A DNA stretch of 64,000 bases from assembly GCF_014648075.1 (NCBI RefSeq), contig NZ_BMQK01000009.1:1-64000 (forward strand). Reading direction: 5' to 3'. The DNA comes from Streptomyces ruber. GTDB lineage: Bacteria > Actinomycetota > Actinomycetes > Streptomycetales > Streptomycetaceae. Below, piece by piece: positions 17,745 to 25,656 of the stretch (position 1 is the first letter of the stretch; every line of letters starts with the position of its first letter). The notes under the pieces are model-generated. The model worked only from the letters and a program-made list of their open reading frames with translations, was not told the DNA's origin and did not search any database. Made by a program: the position numbers and the translations under genes.

Positions 17745-18935
17745 CGGCAGCGCCTGGCCCGCCACCACGAGCAGCACGTGCTCGCACTCGGCCGCGAACG
17801 CCGCGTTCAGGCGGCCGAGTTCGTCCCGGTAGCGGCGCCCGGAGGCGGTGGCGGGCACGATGCCGGAGCCGACCTCGTTCGACACCGCCACCACGGTGCG
17901 GCGGGTCTGCCGCACGGCCTCGGTGAGGTCGCGCACGCGTGCCCGCAGGGAGCGCTCGCCGCCGTCGGCCCACTCGGCGTCGTCCCACGCGCCCACGGCG
18001 TCCATCGCGTCGGTCAGCCACAGGGACAGACAGTCGATGAGCAGCGGCGGCCCGTCCTCCTTCAGCAGCGGCACGAGGTCGCAGGTCTCGGCGGTGCGCC
18101 AGGAACCCGGCCGCCGCTCCCGGTGCGCGGCGACCCGGGCCGCCCACTCGCCGTCCCCGCCCCGCACGCCGCCCGTCGCCACGTACAGCACGTCCGGGAA
18201 CGCCTCCAGCCGCCGCTCCGCCTCCACCGACTTCCCCGACCGGGCGCCGCCCAGGACGAGGGTGCGCCGGGGCACGTCGGGGACCTCCTCGTAGGCGCCG
18301 ACCTCCAGCGTCGTGCCGTCCGGTACGGCCCGCGCCCCCACGGCCGCGAGGCGGCGGCGCAGTTCGGCGCCCGGCGGCACCTCGTGGCCGATGTGCACGG
18401 CGACGACGTCGGTCGTGGGACCCGCCGCACCCACCGCCCGCAGCCGCGCCAGCGCGTCCGGCCGCCCCAGGACGTCGAGCAGCACCATGGCGTACGGCTC
18501 GGCCGGCCACTCCTCCAGCCCGGCGGGCGCGGTGCCCGGCGGGAGGTACAGCAGCCGCTGCCCGTCCGGCGCCGTCACCGCGTACCCCGTCCCCGGCGCG
18601 TCCAGCGCCAGCGCCCGCACCCGGTGCCCGCTCATCAGCGCCAGCTCCCGCCCGTCCGGCACCCGCCCCGGCTGCGGCAGCCCCGCCGGGACCTCCACGG
18701 CGGGGCCTTCGTGCGGGTGCGAGAGCAGCACCTGCCGCACTCCGGCCAGGGTGTGCCCGGCGCGGGCGGCGGCGAGGGCGGCGCCGGGCGTCAGGTCGAG
18801 CAGCAGCGTGCCGTCCACCAGCAGCGCGGTCGCGGCGCGGGCGTCGGTGCCCTGGGCGGTCGCGCAGGCCGCGCAGGGACAGTCGGGGCGGGGGAGCCCC
18901 GCGGGGGCGCCGGTGCCGAGCAGTGTCAGTTCCAC
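17733..18935 (-). CDS. cobU: Adenosylcobinamide kinase/guanylyltransferase fused to an N-terminal metallo-beta-lactamase-like domain
   Basis: The 400-residue protein has a C-terminal CobU domain (about 222-400). It carries P-loop GGARSGKS (229-236), the guanylylated His271 in HRERRPGSWRTAE, and SNEVGSGIVP. This domain phosphorylates adenosylcobinamide and then attaches GMP. The N-terminal 220 residues resemble a metallo-beta-lactamase fold: LTLLGTGAPAGLP start, a Cys cluster (PDCPCAACA), a reduced SHPHEG metal motif at 72-77, and VAVHIGHEVPPG at 179-190. The full HxHxDH motif is absent, so hydrolase activity is doubtful. GTG 18935 begins the fold exactly. The fusion occurs in streptomycetes by my recollection. 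It is separated from cobT/cobS by the methyltransferase gene. Confidence 0.88.
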   Translation of the reverse strand: MELTLLGTGAPAGLPRPDCPCAACATAQGTDARAATALLVDGTLLLDLTPGAALAAARAGHTLAGVRQVLLSHPHEGPAVEVPAGLPQPGRVPDGRELALMSGHRVRALALDAPGTGYAVTAPDGQRLLYLPPGTAPAGLEEWPAEPYAMVLLDVLGRPDALARLRAVGAAGPTTDVVAVHIGHEVPPGAELRRRLAAVGARAVPDGTTLEVGAYEEVPDVPRRTLVLGGARSGKSVEAERRLEAFPDVLYVATGGVRGGDGEWAARVAAHRERRPGSWRTAETCDLVPLLKEDGPPLLIDCLSLWLTDAMDAVGAWDDAEWADGGERSLRARVRDLTEAVRQTRRTVVAVSNEVGSGIVPATASGRRYRDELGRLNAAFAAECEHVLLVVAGQALPLRG

Positions 18936-19060
18936 GCGGCTGATTTTCCCGTGTCCCGGACCGTCCCCGCAGGTCTTGCGCGTCCGACTAGGCTCTGGGC
19001 AGGAGCCCGATCTTGCCCTGCACCGTCCCCGGTGCCGGGCCGGTACGTACGGAGGCGCAC

Positions 19061-19276
19061 ATGGCGGCATGGACGTGGCGGTTCGAGAAGGCCGACGGGA
19101 CGGAGGTCCAGCCGGCGGTGCAGCCCGAGGAGTGGACCACGCAGGGGGACGCCGAGTCCTGGGTCGGCGAGCACTGGAAGGCCCTGCTCGAGGGCGGCGC
19201 CGACCAGGTCCGGCTGTACGAGGACGCCACGGAGATCTACGGCCCGATGAGCCTGCGGTCGGCGGAGGAGGCGTAG
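19061..19276 (+). CDS. Small acidic protein of unknown function (71 aa)
   Basis: The product is rich in Trp and Glu (MAAWTWRFEKADGTEVQP..., EEWTTQGDAESWVGEHWK). It has no signal peptide, membrane segment or known motif. The start is supported by GGAGG five bases upstream. Strong third-position G/C bias supports coding. It diverges from cobU and converges on the HtrA-like protease gene. I believe similar small proteins are conserved in streptomycetes; no function can be assigned. Confidence 0.82.
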   Translation: MAAWTWRFEKADGTEVQPAVQPEEWTTQGDAESWVGEHWKALLEGGADQVRLYEDATEIYGPMSLRSAEEA

Positions 19277-19294
19277 GGAGTCGCCGGCGCCCGG

Positions 19295-20395
19295 CTACTG
19301 CTCCCCGAGCGTCACCCGGGCCGTCCGCTCGTCGTCGTCCCGCAGGTACGTGATGCTCGTCCGGTCGCCCGGGCGCCGTTCCGCCAGGGCCTCGGCGAGC
19401 GAGGTCATGGTGGTGACGTCCGTGCCGGCCAGTCCGGTGATGACGTCGCCGCCCTCGATGCCCGCCCGGTCGGCCGGGCCGCCCCGGTCGACCGTGACGA
19501 CGGCCACCCCGGCCGGGCGGTAGTCGCCGCCGACGAGGGTGCGGCCGGTGATGCCGAGCGCGGCCCGGCCCGAGTCGGTGACCCGGCCGCTCCTGATGAT
19601 CTGGTCGGCGACCGTCCGCACCATGGACGAGGGGATGGCGAAGCCGATGCCGGGCGCCGCGCCCTCGCCGAGGTTCGGGTCGGTCGCGCCGAGCGTGGGG
19701 ATGCCGACGACCTGGCTGGCCAGGTTCACCAGGGCGCCGCCGCTGTTGCCGGGATTGATCGCGGCGGACGTCTGCACCATGTTCGGGATGGTCGCACCCG
19801 TGCCCCCGCCCGCGCCGCCCTCGGTCACCGTCCGGCCGGTGGCCGACACGATCCCCTGGGTCACGCTGGACGACAGCCCGAGCGGCGACCCCATGGCGAG
19901 CACGATCTGGCCCACGCCGACCTTCGACGAGTCCCCGAAGGAGGCCGCCCGCAGGCCCTTCGGCACCTCGTTCAGCCTGATCACGGCGAGGTCCTGCTCC
20001 GGGTACGCGTACACGAGCCGCGCGCTCACCACGTCCCCGCTGTTCGCCGTCGTCACGCGGAACGTCCGGGCGTCGCCCACCACGTGCGCGTTCGTGACGA
20101 TGTGCCCCTTGCCGTCGTACACCACCCCCGACCCCAGGCTGTCGTCCGCCTGGATCTGCACGACCGAGGGGAGCACGTCGTCGACCGCCTTGCGGTAGTC
20201 CTCCTCCAGCTGGTTCGCCGCCCGGGGGACGGCGGCCCGGGTGGTGGTCGCGCCGTCCCGCACGGCGGGCGCCCCGCCGGCGGAACACCCGGACACGGTC
20301 ACGAGGCCGGACACGGCGAGCACGGTGAGTACGGCGAGTACGGAGGCGGAGGCGGCGGCCGGGGGAGTGGGCGGACGGGCGCGGGAGAGGTCCAT
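19295..20395 (-). CDS. HtrA/DegP-like serine protease lipoprotein with PDZ domain
   Basis: The 366-residue S1C protease has a lipoprotein signal with a VSGC lipobox (Cys37). The trypsin-like domain triad is His104 (TNAHVVGD), Asp135 (PEQDLAVIR) and Ser218 (NPGNSGGA). A C-terminal PDZ domain spans about 265-360 (AGVAVVTVDRGGPADRAGI). It should act on the outer face of the membrane in protein quality control. ATG 20395 starts the signal peptide. It lies between the 71-residue gene and the methyltransferase gene, near the psp genes, consistent with envelope-stress handling. Confidence 0.93.
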   Translation of the reverse strand: MDLSRARPPTPPAAASASVLAVLTVLAVSGLVTVSGCSAGGAPAVRDGATTTRAAVPRAANQLEEDYRKAVDDVLPSVVQIQADDSLGSGVVYDGKGHIVTNAHVVGDARTFRVTTANSGDVVSARLVYAYPEQDLAVIRLNEVPKGLRAASFGDSSKVGVGQIVLAMGSPLGLSSSVTQGIVSATGRTVTEGGAGGGTGATIPNMVQTSAAINPGNSGGALVNLASQVVGIPTLGATDPNLGEGAAPGIGFAIPSSMVRTVADQIIRSGRVTDSGRAALGITGRTLVGGDYRPAGVAVVTVDRGGPADRAGIEGGDVITGLAGTDVTTMTSLAEALAERRPGDRTSITYLRDDDERTARVTLGEQ

Positions 20396-20476
20396 GGCCC
20401 GAGTCTCACCGCGTGACGGCGGCCCCGGCGTGAGATGTGCGCCCGAACGGGCATCCAGGCCCGCGCGCCGCGGGCT

Positions 20477-21313
20477 TCAGCCGCGCACCCCGCACAGGTG
20501 CAGCAGTGCCGCCACCCGGCGATAGGGATCCGTCCGGCCCGCCCGGTCCTCCGCCGCGATCAGCGCGTCCGTGTCCTCGGGGCCCCGCGGGGCCGGTACG
20601 CCGCCGTCCGCCAGTTCCGTGAAGACCCGCACCCCGTACCAGGCGTGCAGGGGTGCCCCGATCCCCGCGAGGGTGGCCGTCAGCGCGCCCAGCCGGTCCG
20701 CCCACACGTCGGGTCCGGGGCGGCCGGAGCACTCCCCGGGTTCGCGCGGCGCCGGGACCCGGGGGGCGTGCGCGGGAGCGTCGAACGCGGCCAGCGTCCC
20801 CGCCCAGTCCCCGGCGCGCGCCGACCGCAGCGCGGACACGTCGCCGTTGCGCACCAGCAGCGACAGCAGCCCGCCGTGGGCGAGCATCCGGGCCAGGCCC
20901 GCCAGCAGCGGGTCCGGCTCCTCGACGTGCATCAGCACACCGTGGCACAGCACCACGTCGAAGCTGCCCGGCAGGAAGTGCACCCCGGTGTCCCGGCCGT
21001 CGCCCTCGACGACCCGGACCCGGCCGCGGACGCCCTCCGGCTCGGCGGCGAGCGTCTCACGGGCGGCGGCGACCCGCTCCGGATCGCGCTCGACGCCGGT
21101 CACCGCGTGCCCGGCGCGGGCCAGCCGCAGGGCCTGCGTGCCCCGGCCCATGCCGACGTCCAGCACCCGCAGCCGCCGGCCGACGGCGAACCGTCCGGCT
21201 ATCTGCTCGTCGAGCTGCCGGGTCACCAGTTCCTGCCGTACCGCCTCGCGCAGCCCGTCCCACCCCGGTGACCCGGTGGGTGCCGCGCCATGTGGAGAAG
21301 GGGTTGTGCTCAG
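20477..21313 (-). CDS. Class I SAM-dependent methyltransferase with probable CTG start
   Basis: The 278-residue protein carries the SAM motif VLDVGMGRGT (about 50-59), the acidic residue of motif II (VTGVERDPER) and VEGDGRDTG. This is the Methyltransf_11/25 class, close to CmoM/SmtA-type proteins. No ATG, GTG or TTG lies near the domain start. A CTG codon at 21313-21311 overlaps the upstream DUF3043 stop as CTGA and has GGAGAG five bases before it, so translation probably starts there (STTPSPHG...). A GTG at the ELV segment about 30 codons in is the fallback. It is translationally coupled to the DUF3043 gene. The substrate is unknown. Confidence 0.85.
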   Translation of the reverse strand: MSTTPSPHGAAPTGSPGWDGLREAVRQELVTRQLDEQIAGRFAVGRRLRVLDVGMGRGTQALRLARAGHAVTGVERDPERVAAARETLAAEPEGVRGRVRVVEGDGRDTGVHFLPGSFDVVLCHGVLMHVEEPDPLLAGLARMLAHGGLLSLLVRNGDVSALRSARAGDWAGTLAAFDAPAHAPRVPAPREPGECSGRPGPDVWADRLGALTATLAGIGAPLHAWYGVRVFTELADGGVPAPRGPEDTDALIAAEDRAGRTDPYRRVAALLHLCGVRG

Positions 21314-21909
21314 GGCCGCTCTCCGCGCTTGACCTGCGGCTTCGGCAGCCTGAGGCGACGCATCTGAAGGGTGCGCATCAGCGCGTAGGCGACGGCGCCG
21401 CGCTTGTTCTCGTTCGGGAAGCGGGTGGCGAGCTGCTTCTTCAGCCGGATGCCGGTGACCACCGAGTCGACCACGATCAGGACGATCACGAAGAGCCACA
21501 GCAGCAGCGCGACGTTCTGCAGCGCGGGCACCTGCACCATGCTCAGCACCAGGATGACCACGGCCATCGGCAGGAACCACTCGGCGATGGCGAACCGCGA
21601 GTCCACGAAGTCGCGGGCGTACTTCCGCACCGGGCCCTTGTCGCGGACCGGCAGGTACCGCTCGTCGCCGCTCGCCAGCGCCTGCCGCTGTCGCTCCATG
21701 GCGGCACGCCGCTCGTCGCGGTTGCGCTTGGCCGCCTCCTTGCGCGTCATCGGCGTGTTGGCCACGCTGCGGCGCTGCGTACGGGCCTCACTGCGCTTCG
21801 GCGTGGGGCGGCCCTTGGGGGCCTGCGGGTCGCGGGTCTGCTTGGAGTCGGTCACCGGCGCCTGTGCGGCGGCCTGGGCCTTCTCTTCCTTGGCACGGCT
21901 ACGGAACAC
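21310..21909 (-). CDS. DUF3043 membrane protein
   Basis: The 199-residue protein has a basic, hydrophilic N-terminal half (KEEKAQAAAQ, TPKRSEARTQRR, MTRKEAAKRNRDERR). Two adjacent transmembrane helices follow at about 115-155 (WFLPMAVVILVLSMV and ALLLWLFVIVLIVVDSVV), and the C-terminal tail is basic. This layout is typical of actinobacterial DUF3043. GTG 21909 was chosen (VFRSRAKEEK); an ATG about ten codons upstream is possible. It overlaps the downstream methyltransferase start. Its divergence from pspA suggests a membrane-related role, but none is known. Confidence 0.85.
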   Translation of the reverse strand: MFRSRAKEEKAQAAAQAPVTDSKQTRDPQAPKGRPTPKRSEARTQRRSVANTPMTRKEAAKRNRDERRAAMERQRQALASGDERYLPVRDKGPVRKYARDFVDSRFAIAEWFLPMAVVILVLSMVQVPALQNVALLLWLFVIVLIVVDSVVTGIRLKKQLATRFPNENKRGAVAYALMRTLQMRRLRLPKPQVKRGERP

Positions 21910-22204
21910 AAAACCCAAGGGTACGGGGTGTGTCCGCATGGACCCCAGTCCGGTGGGGAACGATCCGGCAACACCAGACGTCTGTAAAGGGGGAGAAAGC
22001 ATCCTGAAAAGGGCCTGAACACGGCCTGAACACGGCCTGGAAGGGGAGGCCGACGACGGTCCGTGGGACGGGCGCCCGAGGGGTGCGCGAGCCCGCACCC
22101 GCACCCGACCCCGGGAGTCACCTACTCCCTACGCCGGATCGGTGCCGTCCGCAGTCGTCCTTGGGGATGAGCGCATCGGTCCCCGAACAGTGCGGTAATG
22201 GATG
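21910..22204. other. Intergenic region between divergent DUF3043 and pspA genes
   Basis: About 300 bases with no credible gene. It contains a short direct repeat CCTGAACACGG (near 22011-22034) and must hold the DUF3043 promoter. No strong -35/-10 pair is convincing. Confidence 0.6.
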
Positions 22205-22227
22205 CAGAACCCGTACCGTTGGTTCTG
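22205..22227. promoter_or_regulatory. Candidate operator upstream of pspA
   Basis: CAGAACC (22205-22211) and GGTTCTG (22221-22227) form a perfect 7-bp inverted repeat with a 9-base spacer, about 50 bp before the pspA start. Size and position fit a dimeric repressor or activator site. The binding protein is unknown. Confidence 0.4.
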
Positions 22228-22275
22228 TTGCAGTCGCTGGAGCTGAAGTCGGTCAGAAGGGGGCGCGCGAAGCCC

Positions 22276-23079
22276 ATGAGCGGTGTCATGAAGCGTATGG
22301 GGATGATCTTCCGCGCGAAGGCGAACAAGGCCCTTGACCGGGCCGAGGACCCGCGCGAAACCCTCGATTACTCGTATCAGAAGCAGTTGGAGCTGCTGCA
22401 GAAGGTGCGCCGCGGCGTGGCCGACGTGGCGACCTCGCGCAAGCGTCTGGAGCTCCAGCTGAACCAGCTGCAGTCGCAGTCCTCCAAGCTGGAGGACCAG
22501 GGCCGCAAGGCGCTCGCGCTCGGCCGTGAGGACCTGGCCCGCGAGGCGCTCTCCCGCCGTGCCGCGCTCCAGCAGCAGGTGACGGACCTGGAGACGCAGC
22601 ACGCCACCCTCCAGGGCGAGGAGGAGAAGCTCACCCTGGCGGCCCAGCGGCTCCAGGCCAAGGTGGACGCCTTCCGCACCCGCAAGGAGACCATCAAGGC
22701 GACCTACACCGCGGCCCAGGCGCAGACCCGCATCGGCGAGGCGTTCTCCGGCATCTCCGAGGAGATGGGCGACGTCGGTCTCGCCATCCAGCGGGCCGAG
22801 GACAAGACGGCGCAGATGCAGGCCCGCGCCGGTGCCATCGACGAGCTCCTCGCCTCCGGCGCCCTGGACGACCCCACCGGAAGCACCAAGGACGACATCC
22901 AGGCCGAGCTGGACCGGCTCTCCGGTGGTACGGATGTGGAGCTGGAGCTGCAGCGCATGAAGGCCGAACTGGCCGGGGGCACGTCCGCCGCACAGCAGGC
23001 CATCGAGGGCGGCACGGGCCAGGGTCAGGCGCAGCCGCAGTCCCAGCAGCAGGAGACCCCGCGTTTCGACAAGCAGTGA
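22276..23079 (+). CDS. pspA: PspA/IM30 (Vipp1) family membrane-stress protein
   Basis: The 267-residue protein is almost wholly alpha-helical coiled coil (about 30-220), as in ESCRT-III-like PspA. It has the N-terminal amphipathic segment MKRMGMIFRAKANKALD and the signature AEDPRETLDYSY. It should polymerise on the inner face of the membrane to protect integrity. The tail is Gln/Gly-rich (GQGQAQPQSQQQ). ATG 22276 gives MSGVMKRMGM; the upstream in-frame ATG at 22198 lies within the regulatory region. The PspAA gene follows by 56 bp and is probably co-transcribed. Confidence 0.95.
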   Translation: MSGVMKRMGMIFRAKANKALDRAEDPRETLDYSYQKQLELLQKVRRGVADVATSRKRLELQLNQLQSQSSKLEDQGRKALALGREDLAREALSRRAALQQQVTDLETQHATLQGEEEKLTLAAQRLQAKVDAFRTRKETIKATYTAAQAQTRIGEAFSGISEEMGDVGLAIQRAEDKTAQMQARAGAIDELLASGALDDPTGSTKDDIQAELDRLSGGTDVELELQRMKAELAGGTSAAQQAIEGGTGQGQAQPQSQQQETPRFDKQ

Positions 23080-23135
23080 CCGCTCGCGAGCCGGCCGGTC
23101 CCGAGATTGATTCCCACGCCTGACTGGAGGGCGAC

Positions 23136-23414
23136 ATGATCGTACGGATCATGGGGGAGGGGCAGGTGAGGCTGGCCGACAGCCACCTCGCCGAACTGAA
23201 CGACCTGGACGACGAACTGTTCACGGAGACGGAGCGCGGTGACGGCCCCGGCTTCCGCCGCACGCTCCACGCCCTCCTGGACAAGGTCCGCGAGCTGGGG
23301 ACCCCCCTGCCGGACGACTCGCTGGAGCCGTCCGAGCTCATCCTGCCGTCGCCGGACGCGACCCTGGAGGAGGTCAGGGAGCTGCTGCGGGGCGACGGGC
23401 TGATCCCTGGCTGA
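23136..23414 (+). CDS. pspAA: PspA-associated protein PspAA
   Basis: The 92-residue protein MIVRIMGEGQVRLADSHLAE... matches the small PspAA component encoded next to pspA in actinobacteria. It has a short beta-hairpin N-terminus, an acidic middle (DLDDELFTETERG) and a C-terminal helix ending LLRGDGLIPG. A TGGAGG ribosome site supports ATG 23136. Literature on psp operons treats it as a partner of PspA; biochemical function is unresolved. Confidence 0.88.
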   Translation: MIVRIMGEGQVRLADSHLAELNDLDDELFTETERGDGPGFRRTLHALLDKVRELGTPLPDDSLEPSELILPSPDATLEEVRELLRGDGLIPG

Positions 23415-23418
23415 ACCC

Positions 23419-23530
23419 GGTCCGGGTCCGGTCCGTGCGGTCCGGTGCCGGTGGCGGCGGTCCGTCCGTGCGGTCCGGTACCGGTGGCGGCGGTCCGTCC
23501 GTGCGGTCCGGTACCGGTGGCAGCGGTCCG
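23419..23530. repeat. 33-bp tandem repeat between pspAA and the sensor kinase gene
   Basis: The hexamer GTGCGG recurs at 23435, 23468 and 23501 within a 33-bp unit (GTGCGGTCCGGTACCGGTGG plus a GCGGTCCGTCC tail), about three and a third copies. Each unit contains the palindrome CCGGTACCGG (GCCGG in the first). It ends about 30 bases before the kinase GTG start, so it may contribute to the leader or insulate the psp transcript. Confidence 0.85.
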
Positions 23531-23562
23531 CCACTTCCGGCGACCCCGTACGGTGAACCACC

Positions 23563-24810
23563 GTGACCACCTTCCAGCGCGTCAGGTCCTGGCTCGGGGC
23601 GCACCCGTCGGCCCCGGACGCCGTCCTGGCGGCGGGCGTCCTGGCCTGCATGGTCGCCGGCTCCTTCGTCGACCCGCACGCGGAGACCGGTGCGAAGTGG
23701 GGCGCCAGGACCCCCGATACGGTCAGTCTGGCCCTCATGGTCCTCGCCGCCGCGGCCCTCGTGCTGCGCCGTCGCTCGCCCGTGGCCGTGCTGGGCGTGA
23801 TCGTCGCGCTCTCGCTCGCCGAGTTCGCCACCGACGACGTCCGGGCCCCGATCGCGGTGTCCGCCGTCGTCGCGCTCTACACCGTCGCCTCCGCCACCGA
23901 CCGCCCGACCACCTGGCGGGTCGGCCTGCTCACCATGGTCGTCCTGACGGGCGGCGCCATGCTCCTCGGCCCGCGGCCCTGGTACGCCCAGGAGAACCTG
24001 GGCCTGTTCGCCTGGACCGGGATGGCCGCCGCGGTCGGGGACGCGGTGCGCAGCCGCCGGGCCTTCGTGGACGCCATAAGGGAACGGGCGGACCGGGCCG
24101 AGCGCACCCGGGAGGAGGAGGCCCGCCGCCGGGTCGCCGAGGAGCGTCTGCGGATCGCCCGGGACCTGCACGACGTCGTCGCCCACCACATCGCGCTGGT
24201 CAACGTCCAGGCGGGCGTGGCCGCGCACGTCATGGACAAGCGCCCCGACCAGGCGAAGGAGGCCCTCGCCCACGTCCGCGAGGCCAGCCGCTCCGCGCTC
24301 GACGAACTCCGCGCCACGGTCGGTCTGCTGCGCCAGTCGGGCGACCCCGAGGCACCCACCGAGCCCGCCCCGGGCCTCGCCCGCCTCGACGAACTCGCCG
24401 GCACCTTCCGCAGCGCGGGCCTGCCCGTCGAGGTCGCCCGCGCCGACCACGGCACCGAACTCCCGGCCGCCGTCGACCTCGCCGCGTACCGCATCGTCCA
24501 GGAGGCCCTCACCAATGTGCGCAAGCACGCGGGCCCTGCGGCGAAGGCCCAGGTCAGCATCGTCCGCGTCGGACCGGGCATCGAGATCACCGTGCTCGAC
24601 GACGGCACGGGCGCACCCACCGGCCGCGCCGACGACGGCGCCCGCGCGGAGAACGGGAACGGCGGCGGCCACGGCCTCCTCGGCATGCGCGAACGGGTCA
24701 CGGCCCTCGGCGGCACCTGCACCGCGGGCCCCCGTTACGGCGGCGGCTTCCGCGTCCACGCGACCCTCCCCCTCGACGGCCGCACGGCTGCGGCGGCGGA
24801 GACCGGGTGA
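23563..24810 (+). CDS. Sensor histidine kinase, NarL/DesK-type (HisKA_3)
   Basis: The 415-residue kinase has four to five membrane segments in residues 17-155, a short linker helix, and a HisKA_3 dimerisation domain with phosphoryl His203 in ARDLHDVVAHH. The HATPase_c domain shows N-box TNVRKHAG, G1 DDGTG and G2 GHGLLGMRERV. No extracellular sensor domain is present, so it likely senses within the membrane. The GTG start at 23563 follows the 33-bp repeats. Its response regulator is 850 bp downstream. The location beside pspA-pspAA suggests membrane stress as the signal, by inference. Confidence 0.92.
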   Translation: MTTFQRVRSWLGAHPSAPDAVLAAGVLACMVAGSFVDPHAETGAKWGARTPDTVSLALMVLAAAALVLRRRSPVAVLGVIVALSLAEFATDDVRAPIAVSAVVALYTVASATDRPTTWRVGLLTMVVLTGGAMLLGPRPWYAQENLGLFAWTGMAAAVGDAVRSRRAFVDAIRERADRAERTREEEARRRVAEERLRIARDLHDVVAHHIALVNVQAGVAAHVMDKRPDQAKEALAHVREASRSALDELRATVGLLRQSGDPEAPTEPAPGLARLDELAGTFRSAGLPVEVARADHGTELPAAVDLAAYRIVQEALTNVRKHAGPAAKAQVSIVRVGPGIEITVLDDGTGAPTGRADDGARAENGNGGGHGLLGMRERVTALGGTCTAGPRYGGGFRVHATLPLDGRTAAAAETG

Positions 24811-25656
24811 CGGGGACGGGGTGACGGAGGCCGGGTGACGGGCGACGGGGACGGGGTGATGACGGGGTGACGTGAGGGGGACGGCGGTACGGGCGGCACC
24901 GCGTGCCACCACGCGGTCCCGGCGGTCCCGGTGGCCTTGGTGGCCCCGGCGGTCACCGGCACGGGCCGCGTGCGGTGTCGCGCCGCGCGGCCCCCGGTGG
25001 TCCCGGCAGCCCGGGCAATTCCGAAAGCCCAGGTGGCTCCGTTGGCGCCGGTGGTCACCAGCACGGGCCGTGTGCGGTGTCGCGCCGCGCGGCCCCGGCG
25101 ACCTCGGTGACTTCGGTGACCTCGATGACCTCGGTGGTCCCGGCGGCTCCGGTGGCTACCGGCATGGGCCACGCGCGGTGCCGCGCCATGCGGTCCCGGC
25201 GGTCATCGGCACGGGCGCGTGCGGTGTCGCGCCGCGCGGCCCCCGGCGACCTCGGCGACCTCGGCGGTTCCGGCGGCTCCGGCGGTTCTGGCGGCCACCG
25301 GCATGGGCCACGCGCGGTGCCGCGCCATGCGGTCCCGGCGGTCATCGGCACGGGCGCGTGCGATGCCGCGCCACGCGCCCCCCGGCGGTCCCGGCAGCCC
25401 CGGCAATCCCGGCAGCCCCGGTGGCCACCGGCACGGGCCGCGCGCGGTGTCGCGTAGCGCGGTGCCTCGTCCGTGCGTCGTGGCGCCCTGCCGGACGCCG
25501 CCCGCCGCCCGCCGCCCGCCGGGCGAGGGGCCCCGCCCCCTCGCCCGGGCACGCGGGTACCGTCCGTACCGTCCGTACCGTCCGTCCGCCCACCCGCGTC
25601 ACCGCCGTCCGGGCGCGGCCGCCCGGAAGACCGTCACCGCCCCGGAGGGGAAACGC
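24811..25656. repeat. Degenerate minisatellite region separating kinase and regulator genes
   Basis: The 846 bases hold no credible gene. A G-rich microrepeat (GGGGTGACG variants) covers the kinase stop at about 24804-24868. A 36-37-bp core, roughly CACCGGCAYGGGCCRCGYGC then GGTGYCGCGCCRYGCGG, recurs at 24954, 25056, 25157, 25204, 25296, 25343 and 25426. Glycine/proline-codon-like spacers such as GGTCCCGGCAGCCCCGGC separate the copies. A 9-bp TACCGTCCG repeat lies at about 25557-25588. Open frames give collagen-like strings, but the frame changes between copies, so they are not conserved coding sequence. Confidence 0.88.
25157..25434. repeat. 139-bp tandem duplication inside the minisatellite
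   Basis: Bases 25158-25223 and 25297-25362 are identical over 66 nt, offset by exactly 139 bp, and then diverge. This marks a recent duplication step on top of the older degenerate cores. Confidence 0.85.

Noticed and set aside
14520..18940. Cobalamin riboswitch upstream of cobT/cobS or cobU
   Set aside because: No B12-box-like sequence or long structured leader is visible; the intergenic gaps are short.
23563..23580. Start of the NarL-type kinase further upstream
   Set aside because: The 33-bp repeats directly upstream give no convincing start; GTG 23563 opens into the first membrane helix as expected.
24903..25457. Collagen-like open frame in the repeat region
   Set aside because: Gly-Pro strings appear, but the repeats shift frame between copies and no start with a ribosome site or family match is visible. 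Treated as non-coding repeat.
24954..25460. Possible CRISPR array
   Set aside because: The repeats are imperfect, spacer lengths vary widely and are themselves repetitive, and no cas genes are nearby.
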